Shown here: positions 19,274 through 30,300 of the stretch, in pieces
How positions within the stretch are numbered: the stretch's first letter is position 1
Layout of the letters: each line of letters begins with the position of its first letter
Assembly: GCF_000248075.1 (NCBI RefSeq)
Contig: NZ_BAFB01000076.1
Coordinates: forward strand, 18,121 to 82,120
Direction: 5' to 3'
Length of the DNA: 64,000 bases
Source of the DNA: Gordonia otitidis NBRC 100426
GTDB taxonomy: Bacteria; Actinomycetota; Actinomycetes; Mycobacteriales; Mycobacteriaceae
Notes under the pieces: generated by a model
Told to the model about the DNA's origin: nothing
The model's input: the letters and a program-made list of their open reading frames with translations, nothing else
The model's database searches: none
Program-made: the position numbers and the translations under genes

Positions 19274-19320
19274 TCCGTATGACATACCGCCTCGGAAGAC
19301 GGGCCCTCCTGTCATACGGA
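19274..19320. promoter_or_regulatory. 11-bp inverted repeat upstream of kdc (candidate operator)
   Basis: TCCGTATGACA (19274-19284) recurs inverted as TGTCATACGGA (19310-19320) with 25 bases between. The left arm also runs into a small palindrome, GTATG-A-CATAC. Two inverted copies of one 11-mer suggest paired regulator sites about 150 bases upstream of kdc. Confidence 0.5.
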
Positions 19321-19329
19321 GCAACGACG

Positions 19330-19364
19330 ACGACCCCGCCTCCCACAGGGGGAGACGGGGTCGT
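19330..19364 (-). terminator. Hairpin after rpsN
   Basis: Arms ACGACCCCGCCTCCC and GGGAGACGGGGTCGT pair over 15 bp with one mismatch and a short loop. It lies 70 bases past the rpsN stop and should end the rplN-rplX-rplE-rpsN transcript. Confidence 0.65.
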
Positions 19365-19435
19365 GGTTTCGACAAACTCAACCGGCGGCCGCAACGCGGG
19401 CCGGCCGGCCGGCGAGTTGAGTCAGCGCAGCTGGG

Positions 19436-19621
19436 TCACCAGCTCGACTTCTGCACGCCCGGCAGCTCGCCGGCGTGTGCCATCTCGCGCAGGCACACAC
19501 GGCACAGGCCGAACTTGCGGTACACCGAGTGCGGACGACCGCAGCGGTTGCACCGGGTGTAGGCCCGCACGGCGAACTTGGGCTTCTTGTTGGCCTTGTT
19601 GACCAGAGCCTTCTTTGCCAT
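19436..19621 (-). CDS. rpsN: 30S ribosomal protein S14, zinc-binding type (type Z)
   Basis: This 61-residue protein opens [13 protein letters not shown] and has the zinc ribbon [20 protein letters not shown] (two CxxC pairs), the C+ form. It belongs to the 30S head. Its ATG shares bases with the rplE TGA, so it is coupled to rplE. Normally rpsH follows at once; here a terminator-like hairpin and 14 kb of other genes intervene. Confidence 0.97.
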   Translation of the reverse strand: MAKKALVNKANKKPKFAVRAYTRCNRCGRPHSVYRKFGLCRVCLREMAHAGELPGVQKSSW

Positions 19622-20223
19622 CAGTTGTCCTTCACGGAGTTGTCTTTGAACGGGAAGCCCAGGTGGCGCAGCAGCGCGCGGCCTTCCTCGTCGGTGGTGG
19701 CCGAGGTGACGACGGTGATGTCCATACCGCGCGGCCGGTCGATGTTGTCGATGTTGATCTCGTGGAACATCGACTGCTCGTTCAGGCCGAAGGTGTAGTT
19801 ACCGTTGCCGTCGAACTGGCGGTCCGAGAGTCCGCGGAAGTCGCGGATACGGGGAAGCGCGATGGACACGAGGCGGTCCAGGAACTCCCACATACGGTCG
19901 CCACGCAGTGTGACGCGAGCGCCGATCGGCATGCCCTCGCGCAGCTTGAACTGTGCGATCGACTTGCGTGCGCGACGGATCTCCGGCTTCTGACCGGTGA
20001 TCAGGGCGAGGTCGGTGACCGCACCGTTGATCAGCTTCGAGTCACGGGCGGCGTCGCCGACGCCCATGTTGACGACGACCTTGACGACGCCCGGGATCTG
20101 CATCACGTTGGCGTAGTCGAACTCGGTGTTGAGCGCGTCCTTGATCTCGGCGCGGTAGCGCTGCTTGAGACGCGGCCCGTTACCGGAGGCGGCCTGGTTC
20201 TCGGTCTTTTCTGTGGTGGTCAT
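19621..20223 (-). CDS. rplE: 50S ribosomal protein L5
   Basis: This 200-residue protein contains [43 protein letters not shown] and [20 protein letters not shown], the L5 hallmarks. L5 binds 5S rRNA. The first 18 or so residues form an actinobacterial extension. It follows rplX by one base and is coupled to rpsN. Confidence 0.97.
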   Translation of the reverse strand: MTTTEKTENQAASGNGPRLKQRYRAEIKDALNTEFDYANVMQIPGVVKVVVNMGVGDAARDSKLINGAVTDLALITGQKPEIRRARKSIAQFKLREGMPIGARVTLRGDRMWEFLDRLVSIALPRIRDFRGLSDRQFDGNGNYTFGLNEQSMFHEINIDNIDRPRGMDITVVTSATTDEEGRALLRHLGFPFKDNSVKDN

Positions 20224-20224
20224 A

Positions 20225-20542
20225 TCAGATGTCCTTCCCGGTCTTGCGGGAAATCCGGACCTTCTTGCCGGTCTCCTCGTCGACGCGGTAGCCGACGCGG
20301 GTGGGATTGCCCTCGGAGTCGACGACCATCACGTTCGACACGTGGATCGGAGCCTCCTGGGTCACGATGCCGCCCGACGCCGCGCCACGCTCGTTGGCCG
20401 ACGCAGCGGTGTGCTTCTTGATGCGGTTGACGCCCTCGACCAGAACACGCTCTTCCTTCGGGAAGGCCTGGATGACCTTGCCCTTGGCGCCCTTGTCCTT
20501 GCCCGAGATGACGATCACAGTGTCACCCTTGTGCACCTTCAT
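20225..20542 (-). CDS. rplX: 50S ribosomal protein L24
   Basis: This 105-residue KOW-domain protein opens [23 protein letters not shown] and includes [14 protein letters not shown]24 starts 50S assembly. It begins one base after the rplN stop, in canonical order. Confidence 0.97.
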   Translation of the reverse strand: MKVHKGDTVIVISGKDKGAKGKVIQAFPKEERVLVEGVNRIKKHTAASANERGAASGGIVTQEAPIHVSNVMVVDSEGNPTRVGYRVDEETGKKVRISRKTGKDI

Positions 20543-20543
20543 G

Positions 20544-20912
20544 TCAGATCACCTCCGGTGCCAGCGACACGATCTTCATGAACTTCTTCTCACGCAGCTC
20601 GCGGCCGACCGGGCCGAAGATGCGGGTACCGCGGGGGTCGCTCTCACCCTTGAGGATGACGGCGGCGTTCTCGTCGAAACGGATGTAGCTTCCGTCCGCA
20701 CGACGGCGCTCCTTGGTGGTGCGCACGATGACCGCCTTGACGACCTCTCCCCGCTTGACGTTGCCGCCGGGGATGGCGTCCTTGACAGTGGCGACGATGA
20801 CGTCACCAATGCCGGCATAGCGCCGAGACGAGCCGCCCAGCACGCGGATGCACAAGATCTCCTTGGCACCGGTGTTGTCGGCGACCCGCAGGCGAGATTC
20901 CTGCTGAATCAC
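20544..20912 (-). CDS. rplN: 50S ribosomal protein L14
   Basis: This 122-residue protein opens [28 protein letters not shown] and contains the L14 signature [20 protein letters not shown]. The start is GTG at 20912 with AAGGAGA about 8 bases upstream. It is the first gene of the upstream half of the split spc operon, divergent from the first NRPS locus. Confidence 0.97.
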   Translation of the reverse strand: MIQQESRLRVADNTGAKEILCIRVLGGSSRRYAGIGDVIVATVKDAIPGGNVKRGEVVKAVIVRTTKERRRADGSYIRFDENAAVILKGESDPRGTRIFGPVGRELREKKFMKIVSLAPEVI

Positions 20913-21373
20913 TCGTTAGTCTCCTTGACCTGGATGTCGTCGACACGGCGGATCCACGTGAATGGACCACCGCATCTGTGCGCCGGATTTCCGACCCGAC
21001 GCACACGGTCTGTCACCACCGGACACACGCCTGCCTGGGGTTTTGCCGAGATCTTGCGATCCGGCGCAACCACCTGGTGGGTTCGCGAGCCGATTCGCGA
21101 CGCGCTCGGCGCCGCAGGCAACCCCACAAGTGTAGGCGAAACCGCAGGTCCGGGCCAAATCGGTGTCGGAGGACGCCGCCCGAACGTCGTCGCCTGCCGC
21201 ACTGCCCATTCTCCCCCGGGGCTCGATGCGAGCGCGATCTTTTCTGCGATCCGCACCCATCTGCACCGGTTCGTCACGCGAAGCACGAGCAGATCCAAGG
21301 TCACAGGGGCCACCACCAGCACCGACCGATCGGCCCGGCACGGCCGCCGTCGGTCACACCACGAGGAGGCACA
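20913..21373. other. Divergent rplN/NRPS-1 intergenic region (461 bases)
   Basis: An open frame continues through this stretch on the plus strand, but its translation is Arg-rich and has no domain similarity, so it is treated as non-coding. It must contain promoters in both directions. A candidate for rplN is at 21129-21158. The NRPS ribosome-binding site GAGGAGG is at 21363-21369. No obvious operator was found for the NRPS. Confidence 0.6.
21129..21158 (-). promoter_or_regulatory. Candidate promoter for rplN operon
   Basis: On the minus strand, TTGGCC (21153-21158) and TACACT (21129-21134) are 18 bases apart, about 215 bases before rplN. The -10 is identical to the candidate before rpsH. 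This is a pattern match only. Confidence 0.35.
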
Positions 21374-24300
21374 GTGAGCACCGAGGTGAGCACGACTCAC
21401 GTCACCGGAAGCCAGGTCGGGGCCGGGCACGCGGAAGGGCACGCGTTGCCTCTGACCGCTGCGCAGCGTGGCATCTTCTTCGCCCAGCAGCTCGACCCGG
21501 ACATCCCGATGTCGGTCGCGGCGTTTGCCGAGTTCTTCGACGATGTGGACGCCGACGTCATGGACCGGGCCGTACGGTCGACGGCGCACGACACCGAGTC
21601 GGGCCTGCTGCGCGTTGTCGACGACGAGGACGGCGAGCCACGCATCGTCGTCGACCGTGCCAGGACGATCGAGCTCGGGCTCCTCGACTTCTCCGATGCC
21701 GAGGATCCTCGTGGGCGCGCGCTGGCGTGGATCGACGAGCACCGGTCACGACGCGTCGACGTCTACTCCGATCCGCTCCTCGAGACATATCTGCTGCGCC
21801 TCGGCCCCCACCACGTGCTCTGGTACTGCTGGGGCCATCACGTGGCCTTCGACGGATACGCCGCCATGTTCATGATGGTCCGGGTCGCCGCGCACTACAC
21901 CGCGATGACGACAGGCACCGCAGTTCCCCCGTCGACGAGTGCGTCGATGTCGCAGATCGCCGACATCGACCACGACTACCGCGCATCCGCCGCGTTCGTC
22001 GAAGCCCGCAAATTCTGGGAGCAGCGCCTACGCCCCGGGGGTGCCGACGCTCCGCCACCCACCTCGTTGTCGACGGCAAGCGCGCCCGCGGCGCCCGTCG
22101 CCGCGGTCGAGAGCGTCGAACTCGACGCCGACCTCGTCGAGACCATCCGGGCTCGCGCCGCCGAGCACGGTGTGCGGACGGCCTCGGTGATCACCGCGGC
22201 AGTGGCCCTCTATCTGGCCCGGCTCAACGACCGTGACGACGCCATGCTGAGTCTGCCTGTCGCGTGCCGCGACACCGACCTGTTGCGTACCTCCGCAGGA
22301 CTCACGTCGAACGTCGTGCCGGTGGGTATGGGCTTCGACGCCACCACCACGATTGCCGATGCACTGCGCATCACGAACTCCGACATCAAGCACGCGGTGC
22401 GGCATCAGCGTTTTCGCCACGAGGAGATCAGCGCCGACATCCTGGGCCGAACCGACGGCACACGCGGGTTCTTCGGCCCCATGGTCAACGTGATGCTCTT
22501 CTTCGAGCACATCGACTTCGGCTCGCTGCGCGGTGCGCTGAACGTGCTGTCCACCGGTCCCGTCGAAGACGCGTCGATCAATGTCTACGACGGATTCACC
22601 GGCGGCATGAGACTCGACCTCGAGGCCAACCCGAACCTCTACTCCGCCGCGGACATCACTCGGCACCACAGCCGAATCGTCGACTTCCTCCGACGCTTCG
22701 CCACCGCCCCGGCACACACACCGGTCGTCGACGTCGTGCCCGCGACCTCGGCGGAGATGGAAGCCATCGACGACGCCGCGCACGGCCGCAGCGTCGTCGA
22801 CGACGGGTCGACGCTGCTGTCTCTGCTCGACGAAGGGTTCGCCGACAGCATCGCAACTCACGTTGCGGTCATCGAACCCGACGTCGCCCAACTCGACATC
22901 GCAACGTTCACCGCACGTGCACGCGCCGCTGCAGCATCACTCTCGTCACGCGGCATCGGACCCGAATCGGTTGTCGGGGTTGCTCTTCCACGCAGCGCCG
23001 ACCAGGTGCTCGCGCTCCATGCGGTGATCAGGTCCGGCGCAGCGTTTCTGCCGATCGATCCGGCCGAGCCGCCGCACCGACTCGCACACATCCTCGAGAC
23101 CGCCAGACCTGCTGCCGTCATCGCAGCGCCGGAGTGGTCTCCGCAGACCGGCTCGTCGGACACACCCGACGACATCGCGACGACGCTGCTGTCGCTGGAC
23201 GAGTTGACAGCAGCGCCCGACTCGGCCGTGCACGTCGCGTCGGCACATCCGCGTGCACCCCGCCCCGACCATCCCGCGTACGTGCTCTTCACCTCGGGAT
23301 CGACCGGGCGTCCAAAGGGTGTCGTGATCGACCACCGAGCCATCGTCAACCGGCTCCGCTGGATGCAGGACCACTACCACCTGACCGCCGATGACCGGGT
23401 GCTGCAGAAGACCCCGGCGACATTCGACGTCTCTGTCTGGGAGTTCTTCTGGCCCTTCATCGCGGGCGCCACGCTCGTCGTGGCCCGCCCCGACGGACAC
23501 CGCGACCCGTGGTATCTACGCGACGTGATCGCCGAACATGGCATCACCACAGTGCATTTCGTGCCGTCGATGCTGTCGGCGTTCGCGGAGGCCCACATGG
23601 ACGAGGCGGCGTCGTCACGTGACTCGCTCGGCTCGCTGCGACAGATCTTCACCAGCGGTGAGGCGCTCGCTCCCGCGACTGTGGGCGCGATCCGAGCACT
23701 GACGTCGGCGCCGGTCCACAACCTCTACGGTCCGACAGAAGCCGCCATCGACGTGACCTTTCACGATGCATGTCGCAGCGACGCTGGTGATGTGCCGATC
23801 GGTGTGCCCGTCGACAACACCAGTGCCCACGTGCTCGACCATCACCTGATGCCGCAGCCGATCGGGGCGGTCGGGGAGCTCTACCTCGGCGGCGTTCAAC
23901 TTGCGCGCGGCTACGCGAACCGCCCCGACCTGACGGCAGCGCGGTTCGTCGCCGATCCACGCCGTGACGGCGCGAGGCTCTACCGCACCGGCGACCTCGT
24001 GCGCCGACGCGCGAGCGGCGAGATCGACTACCTCGGACGTGCCGACTCGCAGGTCAAGATCCGCGGACAGCGGGTCGAGCCAGGGGAGGTCGAATCGGCG
24101 CTCTCGACGCTGCCCGGCGTTCACGCGGCTGCGGTCGTCGCTCTCGACGATGCCGAGGTCGGAGGCACCGTGCTCGTCGGGTACGTCTCCGGCTCTGACG
24201 AGCTCGACTCCAGGGACCTCCGTGGCGAACTCGCTGAACACGTTCCGGCGCACATGGTTCCGTCGACCATCTGTGTGTTGCCCGCTCTTCCGACGACCAC

Positions 24301-27300
24301 CAACGGCAAGCTCGACCGCTCTGCGCTTCCCGCCCCGACACGGCCTGCCCCGGCCACAGGGCGAGTGGAACCGCGCACGGCACTCGAACGCGCCGTGGCC
24401 GACACCGTGGCCGCCGTCCTGGGATCAGCCGTGCCGGTCTCGATGTCCGGCAACCTCTTCTCGCTCGGCGGAAACTCGCTGTCGGCAACCAGGGTGAGCG
24501 CGCGCCTCGCACGTGTGACAGGGCACCGGCTGCCGCTGCGCACCGTGTTCGACGCGCCCGATCTCGCAGCGCTCGCCGCGGCCCTGTCCAGCGCGGGTGT
24601 CCACGACGACGTACGGCCTGCCACGAGTTCTCCGCATGCCCGCGCGACACGCGGTGAGCGCATCCCGCTGTCACCCGCGCAGCACCGACTGTGGTTGACC
24701 GCACGTCTCGACCCGGATTCCGCAGCGGCATACCACATCCCATTCTCGATCCGACTCGTCGGGACACTCGATGTCGAGTCGCTACAGGCCGCCCTCGACG
24801 ACGTCGTGACACGACATGAGCCGCTCCGCAGCACGGTGTCGGAGCGCGACGGCCAGGCATACCTCAACATCCATGCGCCAGGCGCCATGTCGGTTGCCTT
24901 GCCCGTCGACGATCTTGCCCGCACCGACGAGGTCGACGGCGTCGAGAACGAGGTGGCACGACGCACCGCAGACGTCGCCGCCGAGGAATTCGACCTCACC
25001 CGCGACATCCCGATCCGCGCCCGGTTGCTGCGCGCCGCGCCCGACGACCACACGCTCGTCGTGGTGATCCACCACCTCGCGGCGGACGGATGGTCGTTGG
25101 CTCCGTTCGCGGCCGACCTTGCGACCGCCTACCGTGCGCGTCTCACCGGAGTAGCACCCGGGTGGAAGCCATTACCCGTCACCTACTCCGACGTCGCCGT
25201 CGGGCAGCAGGAAGCACTTCTCGGTGACGCCTCCGCCGACCTCGACTTCTGGCGTGCACGCCTGACCGACGCTCCCACCGAAACCGAACTGCCGCACGAC
25301 CGTCCGCGTACCCATCGCGCCGCCACGACCGGTGACGTCGTCTCCGTTCGCCTGCCGGCGGGTCGACACGGCGCACTGGCCGGTGTGGCCACCGACAACG
25401 ACGCCACGCTGTTCATGGCCATCCACGCCGCGGTCGCCACGCTGCTCCGTGGTTTCGCCCAGAACGACGAGATCGTGCTCGGGACACCGGTGTCGGGTCG
25501 GGGTGACGCCGACGTCGACACCCTGGTGGGCATGTTCGTCAACACCCTCGCCCTGCCGACGCGCATCGACAAGAACGCCTCGTTCAGCGAGATTCTCCGC
25601 GCCGTCCGTGCCGCCGACCTCGATGCGTTCGACCACGCCGACCTGCCGTTCGACCACCTGGTCAACGAACTGAACCCGCAGCGGTCGGCGCAGGTGCATC
25701 CGTTCTTCCAGGTGTCGGTGTCGGTCGACAACCGCGACGACATCACGATCGACCTGCCGGGACTGACGGCCACCGCGACACCCGTCGAGATCGGACGCAC
25801 CAAGTTCGACCTCTCGTTCACCTTCGTCGAGTACACCGACGACAACGGCAGCCCGGCCGGTATGGACGTCGAGATCAGCTACGCCACAGAACTGTTCGAC
25901 GCCGCCACCGTCTCGGGCCTCGGCAGCCGACTCGCGAAGATCATCGCCGCGATCACCGACGATCCGACGCGACCGGTCGGCGACATCGGCATGCTCGACC
26001 TCGGCGAGCGACTCGGGCTCGTCCCGGCCGTCGGCGCGGGAACCCGTCCCGTCGAACACTTCTCGTCGATCATCGCGGCAGCGGTGGCCACCGAGCCCGA
26101 TCGGATCGCGGTGACCGACGGCATCACGTCGCTGACCTATCGTGAACTCGACGCCGGTGCCGAGCTTCTCGCCGAGCGGTTACGCAGCGAAGGAATCGGT
26201 CCCGAGGACTTCGTCGCAGTCGCCCTGCCGCGGGGAATCGACTGGGTGCGTACGGTTTGGGCGGTGACGCGGTGCGGCGCCGCATGGGTGCCGATCGATC
26301 CCACCTATCCACCCGCACGCATCGACTTCATGCTCACGGATTCCGGCGCCTGCCTGCTGGTGAACGACACCGGGTCGCTCGCCACACTCGGCACGGCAGC
26401 GCAACACATCTCGACGCTCACGCTCGATGACCTGAAACCTTCCGATGGTCGATCCACTGCCCGCACGGCCGACCTCTCCGTCGACCAACCCGCGTACATG
26501 ATCTACACCTCCGGGACGACGGGCACACCCAAGGGTGTCGTCGTCAGCCACCGAGGGCTCGCCGACTTCGCTGCGCAACAGGTGTCGCAGTTCGGACTCC
26601 GCGCCGACAGTCGCACGATGCACATGGCGTCACCGAGCTTCGACGCCTCGGTCCTCGAATTGCTCATGGCGTTCTCCGCGGCATCGACCATGCGGATCGT
26701 CGGACCCGACCCCGCCGCGGGCGCGGAGCTGACCGACCTGATGCGTTCGGCAGGTGTGACCCACGCGTTTCTCACACCGTCGCTGCTCACCACCATGGAT
26801 CCCACCGCGGTACCGGAGTTGGACGTTCTGGTGATCGGCGGCGAGCATCCCAATCCCGAGGCAGTGCGTCGGTGGTCGGAGACGACAACCATCTTCAACG
26901 CCTACGGCCCCACCGAAACCACGGTCGTGGCAACGGTGTCCGACCCGATCGTCGACACCGCGACGAGCGACTACTCCCCACGAGTCACCATCGGCAGGCC
27001 GATCCGCGGGGTGTCGACGGTCGTGCTCGACGAACGTCTGCAGCCGGTCGCCCCCGGTACGACGGGTGAACTCTACGTCGCGGGAACCCATCTCGCGCGT
27101 GGCTATCACGGGGTCCACGGGCTCACCTCGAAGCGGTTCGTCGCCAATCCGTTCGGCGACCCCGGAGATCGGATGTATCGCACGGGTGACCTGGTCCGGT
27201 GGACGCGTGATCATCGCCTCGAGTTCCGAGGGCGCGCCGACCACCAGGCCAAGGTACGTGGACATCGCATCGAGCTCGGCGAGGTCGACGCCGCACTCAC

Positions 27301-30300
27301 CGCACTCGACGAGGTGGTGGCATCGGTCAGTGTCGTCGACGGTGACGGTGCCAACGCACGCCTGGTCTCATTCGTCGCCCTCGACCGCACCCGATCGGAG
27401 CAGATCAGCTCTCGTGCGCACGCCGAGATCCAATCCAGGCTGCGAGACCGTCTGCCGCGACACATGATCCCGACGGCCATCGTCGTCGTCCCGGAGATCC
27501 CGACCACTCCCGCGGGCAAGATCGACATGCGCGCCCTACCAACGCCCGACGCCGCAGCCACACGCGACGCCGACGTGACGGCTCCACGCACCGAGGCCGA
27601 ACGCACGATCATGTCCCTGTTCGCCGAGGTGCTCGGCCGACCGGCCGACGACGTCGGTGTCGACGACGACTTCTTCGACCTCGGTGGAAACTCGCTACTC
27701 GCGACACAGCTGGCCGACTCCGTCGGACAGCGCACCGGTACCCGAGTGCCCGTTCGCGAGATCTTCGACCATCCGACCGTTGCTGAACTCGCCCTGCAGT
27801 GGGCGGGACCCGCCGGCGACCTGCTCGCGGGAGCACACGGTGAATCCCAAACCGAACACGCACTCCTGCAGCATGATCCGACCTCGCCGGTGGCACCGGG
27901 GCCCGCCCAGGAACAGCTCTGGTTCCTCAACACGCTCGGGAACGACACCGCTGACGACGACCTTCCGCCCGCCTCCTATTCGATCGCCTTCGCACTCGAC
28001 ATTCGCGGCCCGCTCGACGTGGACGCGCTCGAGGGTGCTCTGAACTGGGTGATCGACAGGCACGAGCCACTGCGAACGGTCTACCCCGAAAGCGACGGCC
28101 GCCCCGAGCTGTCGGTCTGCTCCGGTGACAGCGTGGTGCTCCACGTCGATGCAGATGTGTCGGTGGACCAGTGGGCTCGTGCCGCTGAGGCATTGGCGCA
28201 GTGTCCGTTCGACCTCACCCGCGACCTACCGATCCGAGTCCGACTACACCGGCTGACCGACGAACCCCACCACCACAAACTGACCGTCGTCGTGCATCAC
28301 ATAGCCGCCGACGGCGCGTCGATGGCGCCACTCGCGCATGACCTCGCGGGCGCCTACGCGGATCTGTCCGATGGTCGATCACCATCGGCAGATCCGCTCC
28401 CCCTCGTCTACCGCGACTTCCTCCGCTGGCAGCGCGAGTCGCTCGATACCCGTCTTCCCGCGCTCACCGGATGGTGGCGCACCGCGCTCGACGGCGTCGA
28501 CTCCGCACCGGTCCTGCTTCCCGATGCCCCCGACGCTCACGATGTAGATGTCGAACAGGGCGCCGACGTCGTCGAAGTAGCCCTCGACCGCGGGCTACGC
28601 GAACGCCTCACCGAACTGGGCGGTGCGACGACCACCGAGTTCATGGCCATCCACGCGGTACTCGCAGCACTGCTGCGCAGGCATTGCGCCGACCCCGACG
28701 TCCACACCGTCGGCGCCGACGCCGACATCGTCATCGGAACCCCCGTCGCCGGCCGTGCCGATCCGCGCCTCGCGGGCCTGGTCGGGATGTTCGTCAACTC
28801 CGTCGTGTTGCGGACCCGTGTCGACGGCGGGTGGTCGGCCGCCGAACTCTTCGACGAAGTACGTCGGGCCGATCTCGATGCCCTGTCGCACGCCGACATG
28901 CCGTTCGACGCTGTGGTCGCTGCCGTGCGCCCACCCCGAACAGGCCGCCACCCGCTGTTCGCCATCTCACTGACCGTCGACGACGATCCGCTCACGACTT
29001 CCGACATCGCACTCGGTGACCTCCGCACCGCGGTCGAGGAAGTCGACACCGGCGCAGTCAGGTTCGACCTCGAGGTGCAGTCGCGCGGCGACACCCTGCG
29101 CATGACGTTCGCCACCGACGTCTTCACCCGCTCCCGCGTCGAGAAGTTGGCGGACGATTTCGTGGAACTCGCGCGCCAGCTCGTGACACACCCGCGCAAA
29201 CGCATCGACGAGCATCTCGTCGACGCCCCGTCGACGGCCACCGCGTTCTCCCCGGACCCGGTACATCTCGCCGATCTGCTCGATCTCACAGCCACACGGC
29301 ACCGCGATCTCGTCGCTGTCGTGGACGGCGACATGACCCTGACCTATGCCGAACTCGACGAACTGTCCGCACAGTGGGCGGCCGGATTGCGCAACGAGGG
29401 CGTGGGGCCAGAACACATCGTTGCAGTGGCACTTCCGAGGTCGTGGCGTTTCGTCGCGGCACTGTGGGCGGTACTTCGCGCAGGTGGCGTGGTCCTGCCC
29501 ATCGATCCGCGATATCCCGCCGAGCGCATCGCGCACATGATCCGCGACTGCGACACACACGTGGGGATCACCGATCCGGACACCGCCATCGCAGAACACT
29601 CCACATCCGACGTGCGCTGGCTGACCCCCGAGATACTGGGACAACCGGGGGGTTCGACCACCGCCCCCGCTCCCCGCCGAGTGGATGCCGCCGCCTACGT
29701 GATCTACACGTCCGGCTCGACGGGTACGCCCAAGGGCGTCGCGGTGACCCACCGGGGAATCGGGGCGTTCAGTCAGAGCCAGCGTGATCGCTACGACGTC
29801 CACTCCGGCGACCGCACACTGCATTTCGCGTCGCCCGGCTTCGACGCGACATTCCTCGAGTTCCTCCTCGCCTTCGACGCCGGCGCCACGATGGTCATCG
29901 CGCCACCGACGATCTACGGCGGCGACGAACTCGTCGACTTCCTCGACGACACCGCCGTCACGCACGCGTTCATCACGCCGGCCGCGCTCATGGCCGCCAC
30001 CCCTCGACCGCTTCCACAACTGCGGACCCTCGGTGTCGGCGGTGAGGCGTCGCCACCCGAGCTCGTCGCGGCCTGGGCTCCGGGCAGACGCTACGTCAAC
30101 TGTTACGGACCGACGGAGACGACGATCGTCGCCACCATGTCGCAGCCGTTGCAGCCAGGCGATGACATCACGATCGGCGAGCCGGTGAACGGCTGCACGG
30201 CACTGGTTCTCGACCACAGGTTGGCTCCTGTCCGCGACCAGGTGCCCGGCGAACTGTATCTGGCAGGTCCGGGAATCGCTCGCGGATATCTTGGCCGTCC

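Larger units (their letters stand above)
19122..19435. other. kdc-rpsN intergenic region (314 bases)
   Basis: No gene is seen. The region is transcribed towards kdc and receives the end of the rpsN operon. It holds an 11-bp inverted repeat at 19274-19320 and a terminator-like hairpin at 19330-19364, both listed separately. No persuasive -35/-10 pair for kdc was found. Confidence 0.6.

Noticed and set aside
20978..21373. Upstream extension of the NRPS-1 reading frame (132 extra codons)
   Set aside because: The translation is Arg/Pro/His-rich, has no domain similarity and lacks a ribosome-binding site, while GTG 21374 has a strong one directly before the C domain.
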